Positions 36,327 to 45,588 of a DNA stretch of 64,000 bases are shown piece by piece. The translations under genes were made by a program, and so were the position numbers. Source of the stretch: Pseudomonas sp. SCB32 (GTDB lineage: Bacteria > Pseudomonadota > Gammaproteobacteria > Pseudomonadales > Pseudomonadaceae); contig NZ_CP045118.1 in NCBI RefSeq assembly GCF_009189165.1, forward strand, positions 3,658,001 to 3,722,000. The letters run 5' to 3'. Position 1 is the stretch's first letter; each line of letters begins with the position of its first letter. The notes beneath the pieces were generated by a model. That model had not been told where the DNA came from. It worked only from the letters and a program-made list of their open reading frames with translations, and searched no databases.

Positions 36327-36779
36327 ATGAAACCCATGACTTCGTGGATCGCCGCTCTTGTCGTCGCCGCTTCCCTGACCGCTTGCGCAAACGTCGGCCC
36401 GGGCAATGGCGGGCCGGGTGAAATGGAAATTCGCACCGGACGCATCGAACAGATCACCCTGACGCAGATGCAGACCAACCATGACAGCGGGATCGGCGCC
36501 GTGCTCGGCGGCGTAGGCGGCGCGGCACTGGGCAGCCTGATCGGCCAGGGCACCGGCCGCGATGTAGCGATGGTTGCCGGTGTCTTGGGCGGCGCCCTGG
36601 CCGGCAACTATGTGGAGAAGAAGTATGACCAGCCCCAGGAAGCACAGCAGATCATCGTCCGCATGAGGAATGGCGTCCTGGTGTCCGTAACCCAGCCGGT
36701 CAATCAGAGCCTGAGCCATGGCATGGCGGTCTACATCGAGGGCACTGGCGGTGATGCGCGCGTAATACCACAGAGCTGA
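36327..36779 (+). CDS. Glycine-zipper (2TM) outer-membrane lipoprotein, SlyB/PcpY type
   Basis: 150 aa. Lipoprotein signal with lipobox LTAC at about residue 20, then a glycine-zipper pair (GIGAVLGGVGGAALGSLIGQGTG and MVAGVLGGALAGNYVEKKY) and a beta-rich tail. ATG 36327 with GAGGA upstream is chosen over ATG 36297 because it gives the lipoprotein signal. Such proteins sit in the outer membrane and help maintain envelope integrity. Last backbone-like gene before lower-GC DNA. Confidence 0.85.
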   Translation: MKPMTSWIAALVVAASLTACANVGPGNGGPGEMEIRTGRIEQITLTQMQTNHDSGIGAVLGGVGGAALGSLIGQGTGRDVAMVAGVLGGALAGNYVEKKYDQPQEAQQIIVRMRNGVLVSVTQPVNQSLSHGMAVYIEGTGGDARVIPQS

Positions 36780-36805
36780 CTCCAGCGGCTGAGGAATCAG
36801 CTCGA

Positions 36806-36870
36806 TCGTGAAATCCCCAGCAAAGGATGTCTTGAAACCCTGCTTCCCGGCAGGACTTCTCATTTATGCC
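36806..36870. repeat. Dispersed repeat family C, copy 3 (most diverged)
   Basis: Shares GAAATCCCCAGCAA-GGATGTCTTGAA and CATTTATGCC-like ends with the copies near 19.9 and 27.6 kb. Several stem changes keep pairing (a G-U pair becomes A-U), which hints at selection on the hairpin. It follows the lipoprotein gene by about 30 bases. Confidence 0.6.
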
Positions 36871-36958
36871 TTGCACCAAGCCCTAGCTATTGCCCTCATA
36901 TTGCTCATCGCCGGATGCACTGCTAGGGTCGCCGCAACCTGACGCCCACGGAGTGCGC

Positions 36959-38215
36959 ATGCCCCCATCCAGCATTGAGTTAATCGGCGCAGCTCTGTTC
37001 GCCGTAGCCATCCTGCATACATTCGCCACTAAGTTCTTTGAACACTTGGCGCATACCCGTCCTGCCCATGCGGGGCTGTGGCATCTACTTGGTGAAGTAG
37101 AGGTGGTGTTTGGCTTCTGGGCATTGGTGTTGGTCGCGGCGATGTTTGCCACTGATGGCGCAACCGTTGCGACTCGCTACATCGACTCACGTAACTTCAC
37201 CGAGCCGATGTTTGTCTTTGCCATTATGGTAGTCGCGGGTACCCGCCCCATTCTGCAAACGGCCCTGGGTGCAGTCCGCTTGATTGCTCGCGCTATTCCA
37301 CTACCTGGTAGCATCGGGTTCTATTTCACCGTGCTGTCGGTGGTACCTCTGCTGGGATCATTCATTACCGAACCGGCAGCCATGACGCTGGCGGCCTTGA
37401 TCCTGGCGGAGGGCTTCTTTGGGCGGGGCATTTCATCACGCTTGAAGTACGCCACGCTGGGCGTGCTCTTCGTCAACATTTCCATTGGCGGCACTCTGAC
37501 ACCCTTTGCTGCACCACCTGTGCTGATGGTTACAGGTAAATGGAACTGGGATATTGCCTTCATGATGTCGGCGTTCGGCTGGAAAGCAGCCATTGCAGTG
37601 CTGTTGAACGCCTTGGGTGCAACATTGATGTTCCGCAGAGAGTTGGGGCAGTTGGCCGCAGCGCAGAGTGACAACGCCGCCTCAGTGCCGCCCGTCCTGG
37701 TATTGGTTCACTTAGCGTTTCTCGCGAGCATCGTGATCTTCGCCCATCATCCTGCGATGTTCATGGGGTTGTTTCTCTTTTTCCTAGGGATTGCCCATGC
37801 GTACCAACTCCACCAGGACCGCCTGATTCTCCGGGAAGGATTGTTGGTCGCCTTCTTCCTGGCTGGACTCGTCGTTCTAGGAGGACTGCAACAATGGTGG
37901 CTCCAACCTGTGCTGATGAGCATGAGCAGCGACCAGGTATTCTTCGGAGCAGCCCTCCTGACAGCGTTTACCGACAATGCAGCCCTGACCTATCTGGGCT
38001 CGCAGGTTGAAGGGCTGTCCGACGGATTCAAATACGCCCTGGTGTCCGGCGCAGTAGTTGGTGGTGGCCTAACTATCATCGCCAATGCCCCCAATCCGGC
38101 TGGCATTGCCATCTTGCGCGGACACTTCGAGGATGAGGCGGTGCATCCGCTTGGGCTGCTGTTGGCTGCACTGCCTCCGACCATCATTGCTGCGCTGGCA
38201 TTCAGGCTCTTTTGA
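36959..38215 (+). CDS. Putative Na+/H+ antiporter-like membrane protein, 418 aa
   Basis: About eleven hydrophobic helices. The conserved parts IGFYFTVLSVVPLLGSFITEPAAMTLAALIL and FGAALLTAFTDNAALTYLGSQVEGL carry buried charged or polar residues (Glu, Asp-Asn) of ion-transporter type, as in proteins annotated as putative Na+/H+ antiporters of the ion-transporter superfamily. ATG 36959 with GGAG 7 bases upstream is preferred over ATG 36890. No operon partners. Lower GC than the neighbouring backbone block, so possibly transferred. Confidence 0.75.
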   Translation: MPPSSIELIGAALFAVAILHTFATKFFEHLAHTRPAHAGLWHLLGEVEVVFGFWALVLVAAMFATDGATVATRYIDSRNFTEPMFVFAIMVVAGTRPILQTALGAVRLIARAIPLPGSIGFYFTVLSVVPLLGSFITEPAAMTLAALILAEGFFGRGISSRLKYATLGVLFVNISIGGTLTPFAAPPVLMVTGKWNWDIAFMMSAFGWKAAIAVLLNALGATLMFRRELGQLAAAQSDNAASVPPVLVLVHLAFLASIVIFAHHPAMFMGLFLFFLGIAHAYQLHQDRLILREGLLVAFFLAGLVVLGGLQQWWLQPVLMSMSSDQVFFGAALLTAFTDNAALTYLGSQVEGLSDGFKYALVSGAVVGGGLTIIANAPNPAGIAILRGHFEDEAVHPLGLLLAALPPTIIAALAFRLF

Positions 38216-38323
38216 CGACGGTCAATCTTGGTTCGGCGGCAGGGCCGTTCCGATACCCTGGCGCCTGGCGAAGGGCACGTAACTGCTCATTCATTTCGTT
38301 GCTCTAGCCGTATAAGCACTGGA

Positions 38324-38623
38324 CTAGAGCTGGATTGCTTCCAACTGGAAACGCAGCCCGGTACGACTCGTGTAAACACCCGACACAACGTTGATGTCGC
38401 CCAGTTCGGTCTGCCCGGCGAAGACACGCATGCTGGAGCCAGCGCCCTGCTCCACCATCCCTATTGGCGGTCCCTCGAAACGCTCGAGGGGATTGCTGAG
38501 CCGCAGTTGCACGGCGCGGAATAGCTCTACACCACGCAGATAGTAAGCTGCCATCGGGTACAGCACACCGTCTTCGCCAATGCGGCGCAGCGAATAGTCA
38601 TGATCGGGCTGGTAGTGGGGCAT
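38324..38623 (-). CDS. Hypothetical protein, 99 aa
   Basis: Unrecognised. The frame looks coding, with beta-type C-terminus (GDINVVSGVYTSRTGLRFQLEAIQL) and a YPMAAYYLRGVELFRAVQLRL helix. No clear ribosome site for ATG 38623. It lies between the antiporter and a Gp2 scar, so it may itself be the 3' remnant of a larger gene. Confidence 0.4.
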   Translation of the reverse strand: MPHYQPDHDYSLRRIGEDGVLYPMAAYYLRGVELFRAVQLRLSNPLERFEGPPIGMVEQGAGSSMRVFAGQTELGDINVVSGVYTSRTGLRFQLEAIQL

Positions 38624-38889
38624 CGAGGCAGTTTCGCGCGGTCGGGCAGAAAGGTACTGATGTTACAAGATGGAGCAGTGAGAGGCATCCTGAGACCTGC
38701 CCACCTCGCCGCTGACGCATCGCCCGATGCCAACGAGGCGAGCAGGTCGATCTATAGACTCTTTGCCTATCGCAAGTTCCCCAGCACCTGGCTGCGTACC
38801 TCGCTGAGTTTCTTCAGCGCATCGACGAATACCAGCCTCGATATCATTCTTGTTGAATGCGAAGCAATGCCCAACACAGGCCGTGGAGG

Positions 38890-38995
38890 TCAACTACTCC
38901 CTGCTGTACCCGCAGGCATGCTGCCCAGCGCCGTAGACTTTGCTCCTGGCTTTGCACAGGTAACTCATGCGGTGGACGTACGCTGTGAGTCTCTT
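38890..38995 (-). pseudogene. Scar of inovirus Gp2-family gene (3' end)
   Basis: Minus-strand translation gives RMSYLCKARSKVYGAGQHACGYSR, almost the same as the C-terminus of the protein at 51000-51674. It lies just beyond the nitrilase 3' end, the same arrangement as at 3.2-3.3 kb. Nothing else is recognisable in 38624-39033. Confidence 0.75.
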
Positions 38996-39033
38996 TGCTG
39001 GCAAATGCGGATGTGCGCTAGCGCGAATGAGCC

Positions 39034-39879
39034 TCAGACCAACAATCCGGCGTTTCCATAAAGCGCCGGACGGCGGTCCTGATGGAGGTCGTTGTGGCGG
39101 CTGATTCGTTTATTGCACGCTTCTGCCAGGTTAAGCGTCGCAACGAGGATCTGCTCGCCCACGGCCTCCGCCGGCCCCGCTTGCGGGAAACCATCCGCAT
39201 CGACAATCACCGAACCCTGTACCCAATCCACCCCACGCTCGTGGCCGTGCCGGTCGCATGCGGCAATGAACAAGCGGTTTACCGAAGCGTTAGCTTGCAC
39301 TCGAATGACCTCCGCCGGGCGCTCCTCGCTCGGGCGAGGTCCCCAAGGCCAATTCACTGGAGCGCACAGCAACTCGGCGCCGGTCAACGCGGGCAGGCGT
39401 ACCCATTCGGGAAACTCCAGGTCGTAGCAAATCATCACCGCGATCCGCCCGAAGGCCGTCTCTACTACCGGCGGCGCTTCACTGCCTGCAGTGAAGATGG
39501 CGTTTTCGCCATCCCACAAATGAGCCTTGCGATAGATCGTTCGCACGCCACAGTCATCAACCAGTGCCGCACTGTTGGCGACCCGACCATCACTCAAGCG
39601 CTCGCAGAAGCCGCCAACGATGACGATGCCCAACTCTCGGGCCAGCATCTGCCAAAGCTGCAGTGTCGGACCGTCTGGCGTCTCGGCAAGCTCAAGCGCC
39701 TCAGCCAGATCGCGGAAGACGTAGCCGCTCTGCGCCAGCTCAGGCAACACGATAACCTGTGCACCACGCAGTGCGGCAGAGCGGATCACCCGCTCACCGA
39801 GACGTCGATTGTGGGTCAAATCTCCCACCTTTGGCGCCACCTGGCAGCAGGCTACGGTGACAAATTTGGGAGCATTCAT
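39034..39879 (-). CDS. Carbon-nitrogen hydrolase (nitrilase superfamily), 281 aa
   Basis: Hydrolyses an amide or nitrile; the catalytic triad is complete: Glu in VLPELAQSG, Lys in IYRKAHLWD, Cys in VMICYDLEFPEW. Start ATG 39879 (MNAPKFVTVACCQVAP) follows an AGAGA purine stretch. It starts 24 bases after the stop of an NCS1 permease, so the pair probably takes up and degrades a nitrogen compound such as a carbamoylated pyrimidine/hydantoin intermediate (inference; N-carbamoyl amidohydrolases are in this superfamily). Its 3' 40% is duplicated at 3.3-3.7 kb. Confidence 0.88.
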   Translation of the reverse strand: MNAPKFVTVACCQVAPKVGDLTHNRRLGERVIRSAALRGAQVIVLPELAQSGYVFRDLAEALELAETPDGPTLQLWQMLARELGIVIVGGFCERLSDGRVANSAALVDDCGVRTIYRKAHLWDGENAIFTAGSEAPPVVETAFGRIAVMICYDLEFPEWVRLPALTGAELLCAPVNWPWGPRPSEERPAEVIRVQANASVNRLFIAACDRHGHERGVDWVQGSVIVDADGFPQAGPAEAVGEQILVATLNLAEACNKRISRHNDLHQDRRPALYGNAGLLV

Positions 39880-39902
39880 AACTGTTCTCTCTGTTGGCAG
39901 CA

Positions 39903-41408
39903 TCACGACGAAGACTCATCAGCCACGTGTGTCATGGCGAGAATGTCACGCTCACTAATGGCATCGACTACACGGCGCTCCGCTTCTAGATCCAGAGAGC
40001 GGCTGAGCATGAAGTAGGTCAGGCCGGATACCAGCAGGCCAACCAACCAGGCGATGTCCACGCCATTGAGCATCCGCGCGATGGGGCCGACGAAGACCTC
40101 TTTACCGGCTGCCGCATCGTAGATGTAGAAGAACGGAATCATGCAGACGAAACCCACCCCATAGGCAAGGATGCCGCGTATCTGCCAGGCGCCGTAAATG
40201 CCACTGGGCGTGAAGAAGTGCGGGATGGCATAGCGGCCTTTGCGGACGCCGAAGTAGTCCACCAAGTTCACTGCGGTCCAGGGCACCAGGAAGTACAGCA
40301 TCAGCACCAGGAAGGTGTTAAGGATGGAAATGCCGTTGCCGCGAATCGACAGGACGCACGCCAAGATCACCAGCGTGATGACCAGGATCGACAACACTCG
40401 GGCGCGCGGCGTGGGTGTGATTCGACGAACGGAATCGACTCCAGTAAGCAGGGTCAGCATGGCGCTGTAGGTATTCAGGGCGATCACCGGCAGGAATCCA
40501 GCCACCGATACCAATACCAACACATGGCCGAGACCTGGCAGCAGCGAAGAGCCCACCCGATCCAGCGCCACCAGCGCATCAGACGCTTGCAGCAACTGAG
40601 CTAGCCAGGCACCAAGACCGATCATCCAGGCTCCCGACAGCGATGCGCCGAGGAACACCGCTGCAATCAGCTTGGGACGGCTGGTGTGCTTGGGCAGATA
40701 ACGCGAGTAATCCGACACGTAGGGTGCGTAGGAGATGTTGTAGCTGGCGGCAATGGCGAACTGGGTGGCGAAGGCGACCCAGCTGAAGCCCAGATTGCTC
40801 GGTTGTGCGGTAGACACATCGCTCTGGCCGGCGCCGAAAATCAGCGCGACCGTCACCAACGAGTAGAGCGGCAGTGTCAGCATCAGCGCCCATTTGAACG
40901 CCTTGTGCATCAGGTCGTGGCCATAGATCGACAGCAAGGCCCCCGCAGCGATGACTGTGCAGGCGACCGGCACCGGCTCAAGACCGAAGACACTGTGCAA
41001 ACCGTCGATGATGAGCGAGACGTTGACCACGTTGAAGCCGACGAATACGAAGAGTGTGGCCAGCAGCGCCAGCACAACCCCGCGATAACCGAATTGGGCG
41101 CGCGACTGGATCATCTGCGGCAGCCCCATCTCCGGCCCCTGGGAACCATGGAAGGCCATGAACAGGGTGCCGAACATGATCCCGAGTGCACCAGCCAGGG
41201 TCGTCCACAAGGCGGACAGACCGAGGCTCGGCCCGACAAAACCAATGGAAATGGTGAAGAAGTGGAAGTTGCCGAGGAACCAGAATGGCCCCTGGCTGGA
41301 GAGCCGAGCATGACGTTCGGACTCGGGAATGTAATCGATGGAATGGCCTTCGATGGCCAGTCCGCTGCCGGTTTCGGCAGTGCGGGCTGTATGGCTGGAC
41401 CCGGACAT
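39903..41408 (-). CDS. NCS1-family purine/cytosine permease-like transporter, 501 aa
   Basis: Twelve-helix nucleobase-cation symporter: N-terminal IDYIPESERH, WFLGNFHFFTISIGFVGPS, the SRAQFGYRGVVLAL motif and YAPYVSDYSRYLPK are characteristic of CodB/PucI-type carriers. ATG 41408 has AGGAG 7 bases upstream. Likely substrates are cytosine, hydantoin, allantoin or thiamine-like rings. It is cotranscribed with the nitrilase and divergent from a LysR regulator gene. Confidence 0.9.
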   Translation of the reverse strand: MSGSSHTARTAETGSGLAIEGHSIDYIPESERHARLSSQGPFWFLGNFHFFTISIGFVGPSLGLSALWTTLAGALGIMFGTLFMAFHGSQGPEMGLPQMIQSRAQFGYRGVVLALLATLFVFVGFNVVNVSLIIDGLHSVFGLEPVPVACTVIAAGALLSIYGHDLMHKAFKWALMLTLPLYSLVTVALIFGAGQSDVSTAQPSNLGFSWVAFATQFAIAASYNISYAPYVSDYSRYLPKHTSRPKLIAAVFLGASLSGAWMIGLGAWLAQLLQASDALVALDRVGSSLLPGLGHVLVLVSVAGFLPVIALNTYSAMLTLLTGVDSVRRITPTPRARVLSILVITLVILACVLSIRGNGISILNTFLVLMLYFLVPWTAVNLVDYFGVRKGRYAIPHFFTPSGIYGAWQIRGILAYGVGFVCMIPFFYIYDAAAGKEVFVGPIARMLNGVDIAWLVGLLVSGLTYFMLSRSLDLEAERRVVDAISERDILAMTHVADESSS

Positions 41409-41686
41409 GGAGACGCTCCTGCTCTACGCGATATTGTTGTTGTGGAGGATTCGACACGGCCACTGCACATGGAGTCGATCTATGCTGCACAAGGTGCAGG
41501 TCATCACGAATGGAGCAGCCCGCGCTTCATGCGTACCCATCCAGAATCACCTACCAATTACATCCCTACACTTGCGCAAATCCGTGTCGTCGACGGCAGA
41601 ATCTAGGCTCAGTCAAGGCGCTGTAAAATATTGCGGCCCCACTGTTAACATTGATCTCTACCTATGTAAGACGTCCGAGGTAAGCG

Positions 41687-42643
41687 ATGCTGGGTAACGT
41701 ATCGGAACTGGATATCCGTCTGATCAGGGTCTTTCTCGCCGTGGTCGAAGCGGGTGGTATTTCCGCCGCACAAGGGGTACTCAATACCACTCAGCCGACC
41801 ATCAGCGCCCAATTGGCATCACTGGAAACGAGGCTAGGCTTCCGGCTTTGTCAGCGCGGTCGCGCTGGCTTCGCCCTGACGCCCAAGGGCAGTCAGTTCC
41901 TTGAGGCCGCGCGGCGATTATTGGCTGCTGCAGAGGGCTTTCGGCTCGAAGTGCTACAGATCAACCGCACGCTAAGTGGCACGCTCAATATTGGCTTGCT
42001 CGGGCAGATCGACCCGCAGGCGAACAAGCAGATCGCCCTGGCTGTCGCGCGTCTACGGTCCCGCCATCAAGGTCTGTTTTTCCAGTTCACCGAGCTATCC
42101 TCGACCTTTCTCGAGGAGAAGCTCATCAATGGGCACCTCGACCTTGCCATTGGCTACTTCTGGAGACGCCTCGACACCCTGGATTACCTGCCGCTGTTTC
42201 GTGAAACGCAAATTGCCTACTGTGGCGCTACTCATCCCCTGTACCCAGCAGCTGGCGGGTTGGAGCACAAGGATGTAGCCGAGAATGAATGGGTTTGGCC
42301 CAGCCATCCTCTGCCGGAAATGCCAGCTCCCACAGCACTGGAGCGCCTGACCGCCTTGACCGACAGCATGGATGGTGCAGCTCTGCTGATTCTGTCTGGT
42401 CAGCACCTAGGTTTCTTACCCGAGCACTACGCCACCAAACACGTTGAACAACAGCAGTTACGTGCCTTGAACCCCGAGCTCTTGCGCTACGAAGTAGACT
42501 TTCAGGTCGCCATTCGCCACTCGGCACGCCCAAGTGAATTAATGACCACACTTCTTGAAGAGTTGATAAATGTGTTCGAGGTTGAAACCAAGATGCTCAC
42601 AAAAAAAACCACTCCCGGAAGCTTAGCCCCATCAGACGCATGA
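41687..42643 (+). CDS. LysR-family transcriptional regulator, 318 aa
   Basis: N-terminal helix-turn-helix (DIRLIRVFLAVVEAGGISAAQGVLNTTQPTISAQLASLE) followed by the LysR effector domain (GTLNIGLLGQID, HLDLAIGYFWRRLDTLDYLPLF). ATG 41687 has GAGG upstream. It is transcribed away from the permease-nitrilase pair across a 278-base gap, the usual layout for a LysR regulator and its target, so it probably controls that pair in response to the substrate. Confidence 0.92.
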   Translation: MLGNVSELDIRLIRVFLAVVEAGGISAAQGVLNTTQPTISAQLASLETRLGFRLCQRGRAGFALTPKGSQFLEAARRLLAAAEGFRLEVLQINRTLSGTLNIGLLGQIDPQANKQIALAVARLRSRHQGLFFQFTELSSTFLEEKLINGHLDLAIGYFWRRLDTLDYLPLFRETQIAYCGATHPLYPAAGGLEHKDVAENEWVWPSHPLPEMPAPTALERLTALTDSMDGAALLILSGQHLGFLPEHYATKHVEQQQLRALNPELLRYEVDFQVAIRHSARPSELMTTLLEELINVFEVETKMLTKKTTPGSLAPSDA

Positions 42644-42775
42644 CCTAATGGAAATCGCTCTAGAACTGAATGGTGGGCAGTACTTCGAAAAACGCAAAAT
42701 ACGGCCTTATATTTCTTAGCGCACACAGCTCCGATTAGACATCTTAAAAAGTTCTGGCAAAAACACAATCCACAA

Positions 42776-42808
42776 CTAAAAACCCCCTCCACGAAGAGCG
42801 AGGGGGCT
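42776..42808 (-). terminator. Rho-independent terminator of the flavin oxidase gene
   Basis: Arms CCCCCTC (42783-42789) and GAGGGGG (42800-42806); on the minus strand the hairpin is followed by a run of five T. It lies about 20 bases beyond the oxidase stop. Confidence 0.85.
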
Positions 42809-42826
42809 TAATAGAAAATATCTCAG

Positions 42827-44737
42827 TCACCCTCTGGGAACGTGACCTTTTCCGTGATGACCATAATGCCCAGGTCCGTTAGGGTTAATATCTAGACGAT
42901 CGACAGGCTTCCAGAGATCCCACTCGGTAATCGGCCCAGGTGTCAGATTGTCGCCTCCACCAAACACCACTGCGAGTTTGTTAACCGCGTTGATGGCAGA
43001 GGTCACAGCGCCTTCTGTCCAGCCGGCAGTCCAAGAAACATCATCCCCTACCAATACGAATGCATCTGGAGTCCCAGTGTCCATGCCATTCATGAATTGG
43101 CTGAAAATTCGCTGCTGGTACACATACTGGCCTGGCAGGTTCATTTTGAATCCGCCAAGATAGTAACGGTAGTTCTCCCAATTCAACTCCACACCACCAT
43201 TAACCACATCCAGTTCGGTGTCAAAGTCAACGTCAGGATAAATATCCTTAAGCACCGTCAGGCATTGAGTTAAATGTGTTGGGGCAAGATCCTCGGGCCT
43301 TCCATCGAGGAATTTTAATGAGTCATCGTTCCATGTGTAGGATAGAAAAATCCCTGACCCCGTATAGCTCCCACTCAACGACCCAGAATAGTCCAACAAA
43401 TAAGTCCCACGCGTCAGACGGTCAGACAGGGTTACACTCATCCTTCGTTTCGGCGGAGTCTCGTTATCGCGCTGAGTCCAGAAAGCAGAATTAGTAGCAG
43501 CAAACACCTTGGTAGACTGCATATAGTGGGTATACATGATGCTTTCCCACATTTCCGGGCCAAATAATGTTTCAGTCATAGCCCTATAGTCTTGCTCCGA
43601 TCCATTGTGACGCATTTTGTCCAGCAGGCGAATCGGGGCTGCATAGATAACAGCGGGGAAATTATGCGACTCGATAGTCCCACCATTGTTATTATTCTCC
43701 ACCTTAAGAGTGAAGCTGCCATCCGGCTCGCGCATAATCTGATTAACCTGTTGATTAAACGGATTACGGCCGCCCTCGCGAGACAAAAGATCCAGCGAGG
43801 CCCCACTACTCCAATGCGTATACGAGTCACCAAAAGCAGCTAGGGGGCTGAACCAAAGCCTATTCGGTAAACTATTTGCACCGTCATACATTAACTCGTG
43901 ATCCACATCTAGCGACATGTACATGACGCGAAGGACTTCCAGGAAGCAATTTGGATAGTCGGTATTCCACCCGCCCGTGCCGAAACCGATCTGACCAAAC
44001 ATTTCGATTTCAGAGAAGCTCCACGAAGGGTCATTACTTAAGCACTCGAAGAAGCTCCGATAATCCCATGACTTCTCCCCGGATGGCGGATTTATCAGTG
44101 CATTCCAGGCATTCTTTATCGCCTGCTGCTTTTGTGGCGTGATGGGGTCGGTCATCAAGTCGACCATTTCATCCAGGTTGTATGGGGCAGCATTGAGGAA
44201 TTCAACGATAAACTTATCCTCTAGGGCGGTATATTCTGGAGGCGTGGGAAAGTTGACCTGATCGGCTGGCTCGTAATAATTAATTTCCCCCAAATAGTCC
44301 ACCACAGTGCTGACCGCCGCATCAGTACCTGGATTGGGGAAGGGAGCCTTGTTCTGATCCATTCCAACTTTCTGATAGTAAAAGCTCAATGCCTTCCCTG
44401 CTAAGGGAAATCGCATGGCGCCCAACTCAGCAACGGCTCCATTACCTCGAGGATACGAATACAGCCTCCCCCCAACTCTATCAGAAGCCTCAAAAAATAT
44501 TGGCTTCAATCCCATACGCATCAATTCATAGCCGGCCACGATGCCGGAGACTCCGCATCCGACTATGGCCACTTCCTTGCCATAGTGCGCCGCGTCAATA
44601 TTGAATGGAGTTGCGTTGTTGTCTCGAGCCGTAGTTAACAAGACATCATAGTTGTATGGGAAATCTGGACAAAGTGCTGTAACGGAAATCTGTTTTCTCA
44701 GTGGAGTGTAATTCTTTCTTGACGGAATAGATGACAT
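42827..44737 (-). CDS. Flavin-dependent amino-acid/amine oxidase (tryptophan 2-monooxygenase-like), 636 aa
   Basis: FAD enzyme of the monoamine-oxidase fold. The dinucleotide-binding motif is VAIVGCGVSGIVAGYELMRMGLKPIFFEA, then the GGRLYSY arginine motif, GAMRFP, and the C-terminal FAD-binding end GDDVSWTAGWTEGAVTSAINAV. Length and the GAMRFPL segment fit the L-amino-acid oxidase/monooxygenase branch (tryptophan, lysine or phenylalanine types); the substrate cannot be read. ATG 44737 (MSSIPSRKNY) is chosen because GGGAGG lies 8 bases upstream, while the ATG two codons earlier is too close to it. No signal peptide. Lower GC suggests acquisition. Confidence 0.85.
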   Translation of the reverse strand: MSSIPSRKNYTPLRKQISVTALCPDFPYNYDVLLTTARDNNATPFNIDAAHYGKEVAIVGCGVSGIVAGYELMRMGLKPIFFEASDRVGGRLYSYPRGNGAVAELGAMRFPLAGKALSFYYQKVGMDQNKAPFPNPGTDAAVSTVVDYLGEINYYEPADQVNFPTPPEYTALEDKFIVEFLNAAPYNLDEMVDLMTDPITPQKQQAIKNAWNALINPPSGEKSWDYRSFFECLSNDPSWSFSEIEMFGQIGFGTGGWNTDYPNCFLEVLRVMYMSLDVDHELMYDGANSLPNRLWFSPLAAFGDSYTHWSSGASLDLLSREGGRNPFNQQVNQIMREPDGSFTLKVENNNNGGTIESHNFPAVIYAAPIRLLDKMRHNGSEQDYRAMTETLFGPEMWESIMYTHYMQSTKVFAATNSAFWTQRDNETPPKRRMSVTLSDRLTRGTYLLDYSGSLSGSYTGSGIFLSYTWNDDSLKFLDGRPEDLAPTHLTQCLTVLKDIYPDVDFDTELDVVNGGVELNWENYRYYLGGFKMNLPGQYVYQQRIFSQFMNGMDTGTPDAFVLVGDDVSWTAGWTEGAVTSAINAVNKLAVVFGGGDNLTPGPITEWDLWKPVDRLDINPNGPGHYGHHGKGHVPRG

Positions 44738-44830
44738 ATTCATTACCTCCCAAGCCAGCCAGCGTGTCCCATCCGAAGAGCACAATAGCTTGACTCATAG
44801 TTGATTTATTGAATTTTGCAGTCCCGCCAT

Positions 44831-44860
44831 AGTCCTCGGGCCAATATTGGCCCGAGGACT
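44831..44860. promoter_or_regulatory. Perfect 30-base palindrome AGTCCTCGGGCCAATATT...
   Basis: Twelve-base arms (AGTCCTCGGGCC / GGCCCGAGGACT) around AATATT. No T run follows on either strand, so an operator or a hairpin in the oxidase 5' leader is as likely as a terminator. It is about 95 bases upstream of the oxidase start. The rest of 44861-45588 is A+T-rich without a supported gene; it probably holds promoters for the oxidase and the response regulator. Confidence 0.6.
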
Positions 44861-45588
44861 TTCGAGTAGAAATCTTAGCCCACTCCTACCTAGCGCAAAT
44901 GCACTGAAGCCGCCGCTCACACTCCGCCATGAATAACTAGCGCATACGGCACTAGCGCAGCCATAAATCTTGACATTAACCAAATGGCTTTGTGGTTTTA
45001 TAACTAAGACTTTGATTTCAATAGCATCTCCCTAAAGACACTCCCCGAATGTGACCACTGAATCTGAGAATGGACGATGCCTCAGGCCAAAAAAATATCC
45101 TATATTTTAGTGATCTCCAATTTTCAAGGAAAATACTTACGGCATAAATGGAAAATAAATCAGAAGAAAGAGAAAACACCTACAACGAAATCTGAAAATA
45201 CTTACAGAATAAAAAGATAAAAAACCTACACTGCTTCGTGTGGCCTAGATTTCGCCGTGGCAGCGTTATTTCACCGAACTAATTGAATGCATCGGCGATG
45301 CAACATTCTGAAGCTTTCATGTCAGAATCAGGAGGGAAAAATTTGGCGCATCCCGAGTTGCCTTTCGTTTAATGCACCGGAACTGAACTTTGGTGCGAAT
45401 TTCTACCTACGCTATCGTACGCCCGAAAAGTTCAGGAATCTTAATTATGCTTAGCTGCGGAGGGAGGATTGCCTTCCGCGCATGAGATGAGAGAGGAAAA
45501 TCGATGAATTATTACCGAATCCGCTCTCTAGGTAGTCGGCTTCTAGGATGCGTTCAGCATCGCACTCTGTGGGTGGGGCGGGGAAAAT

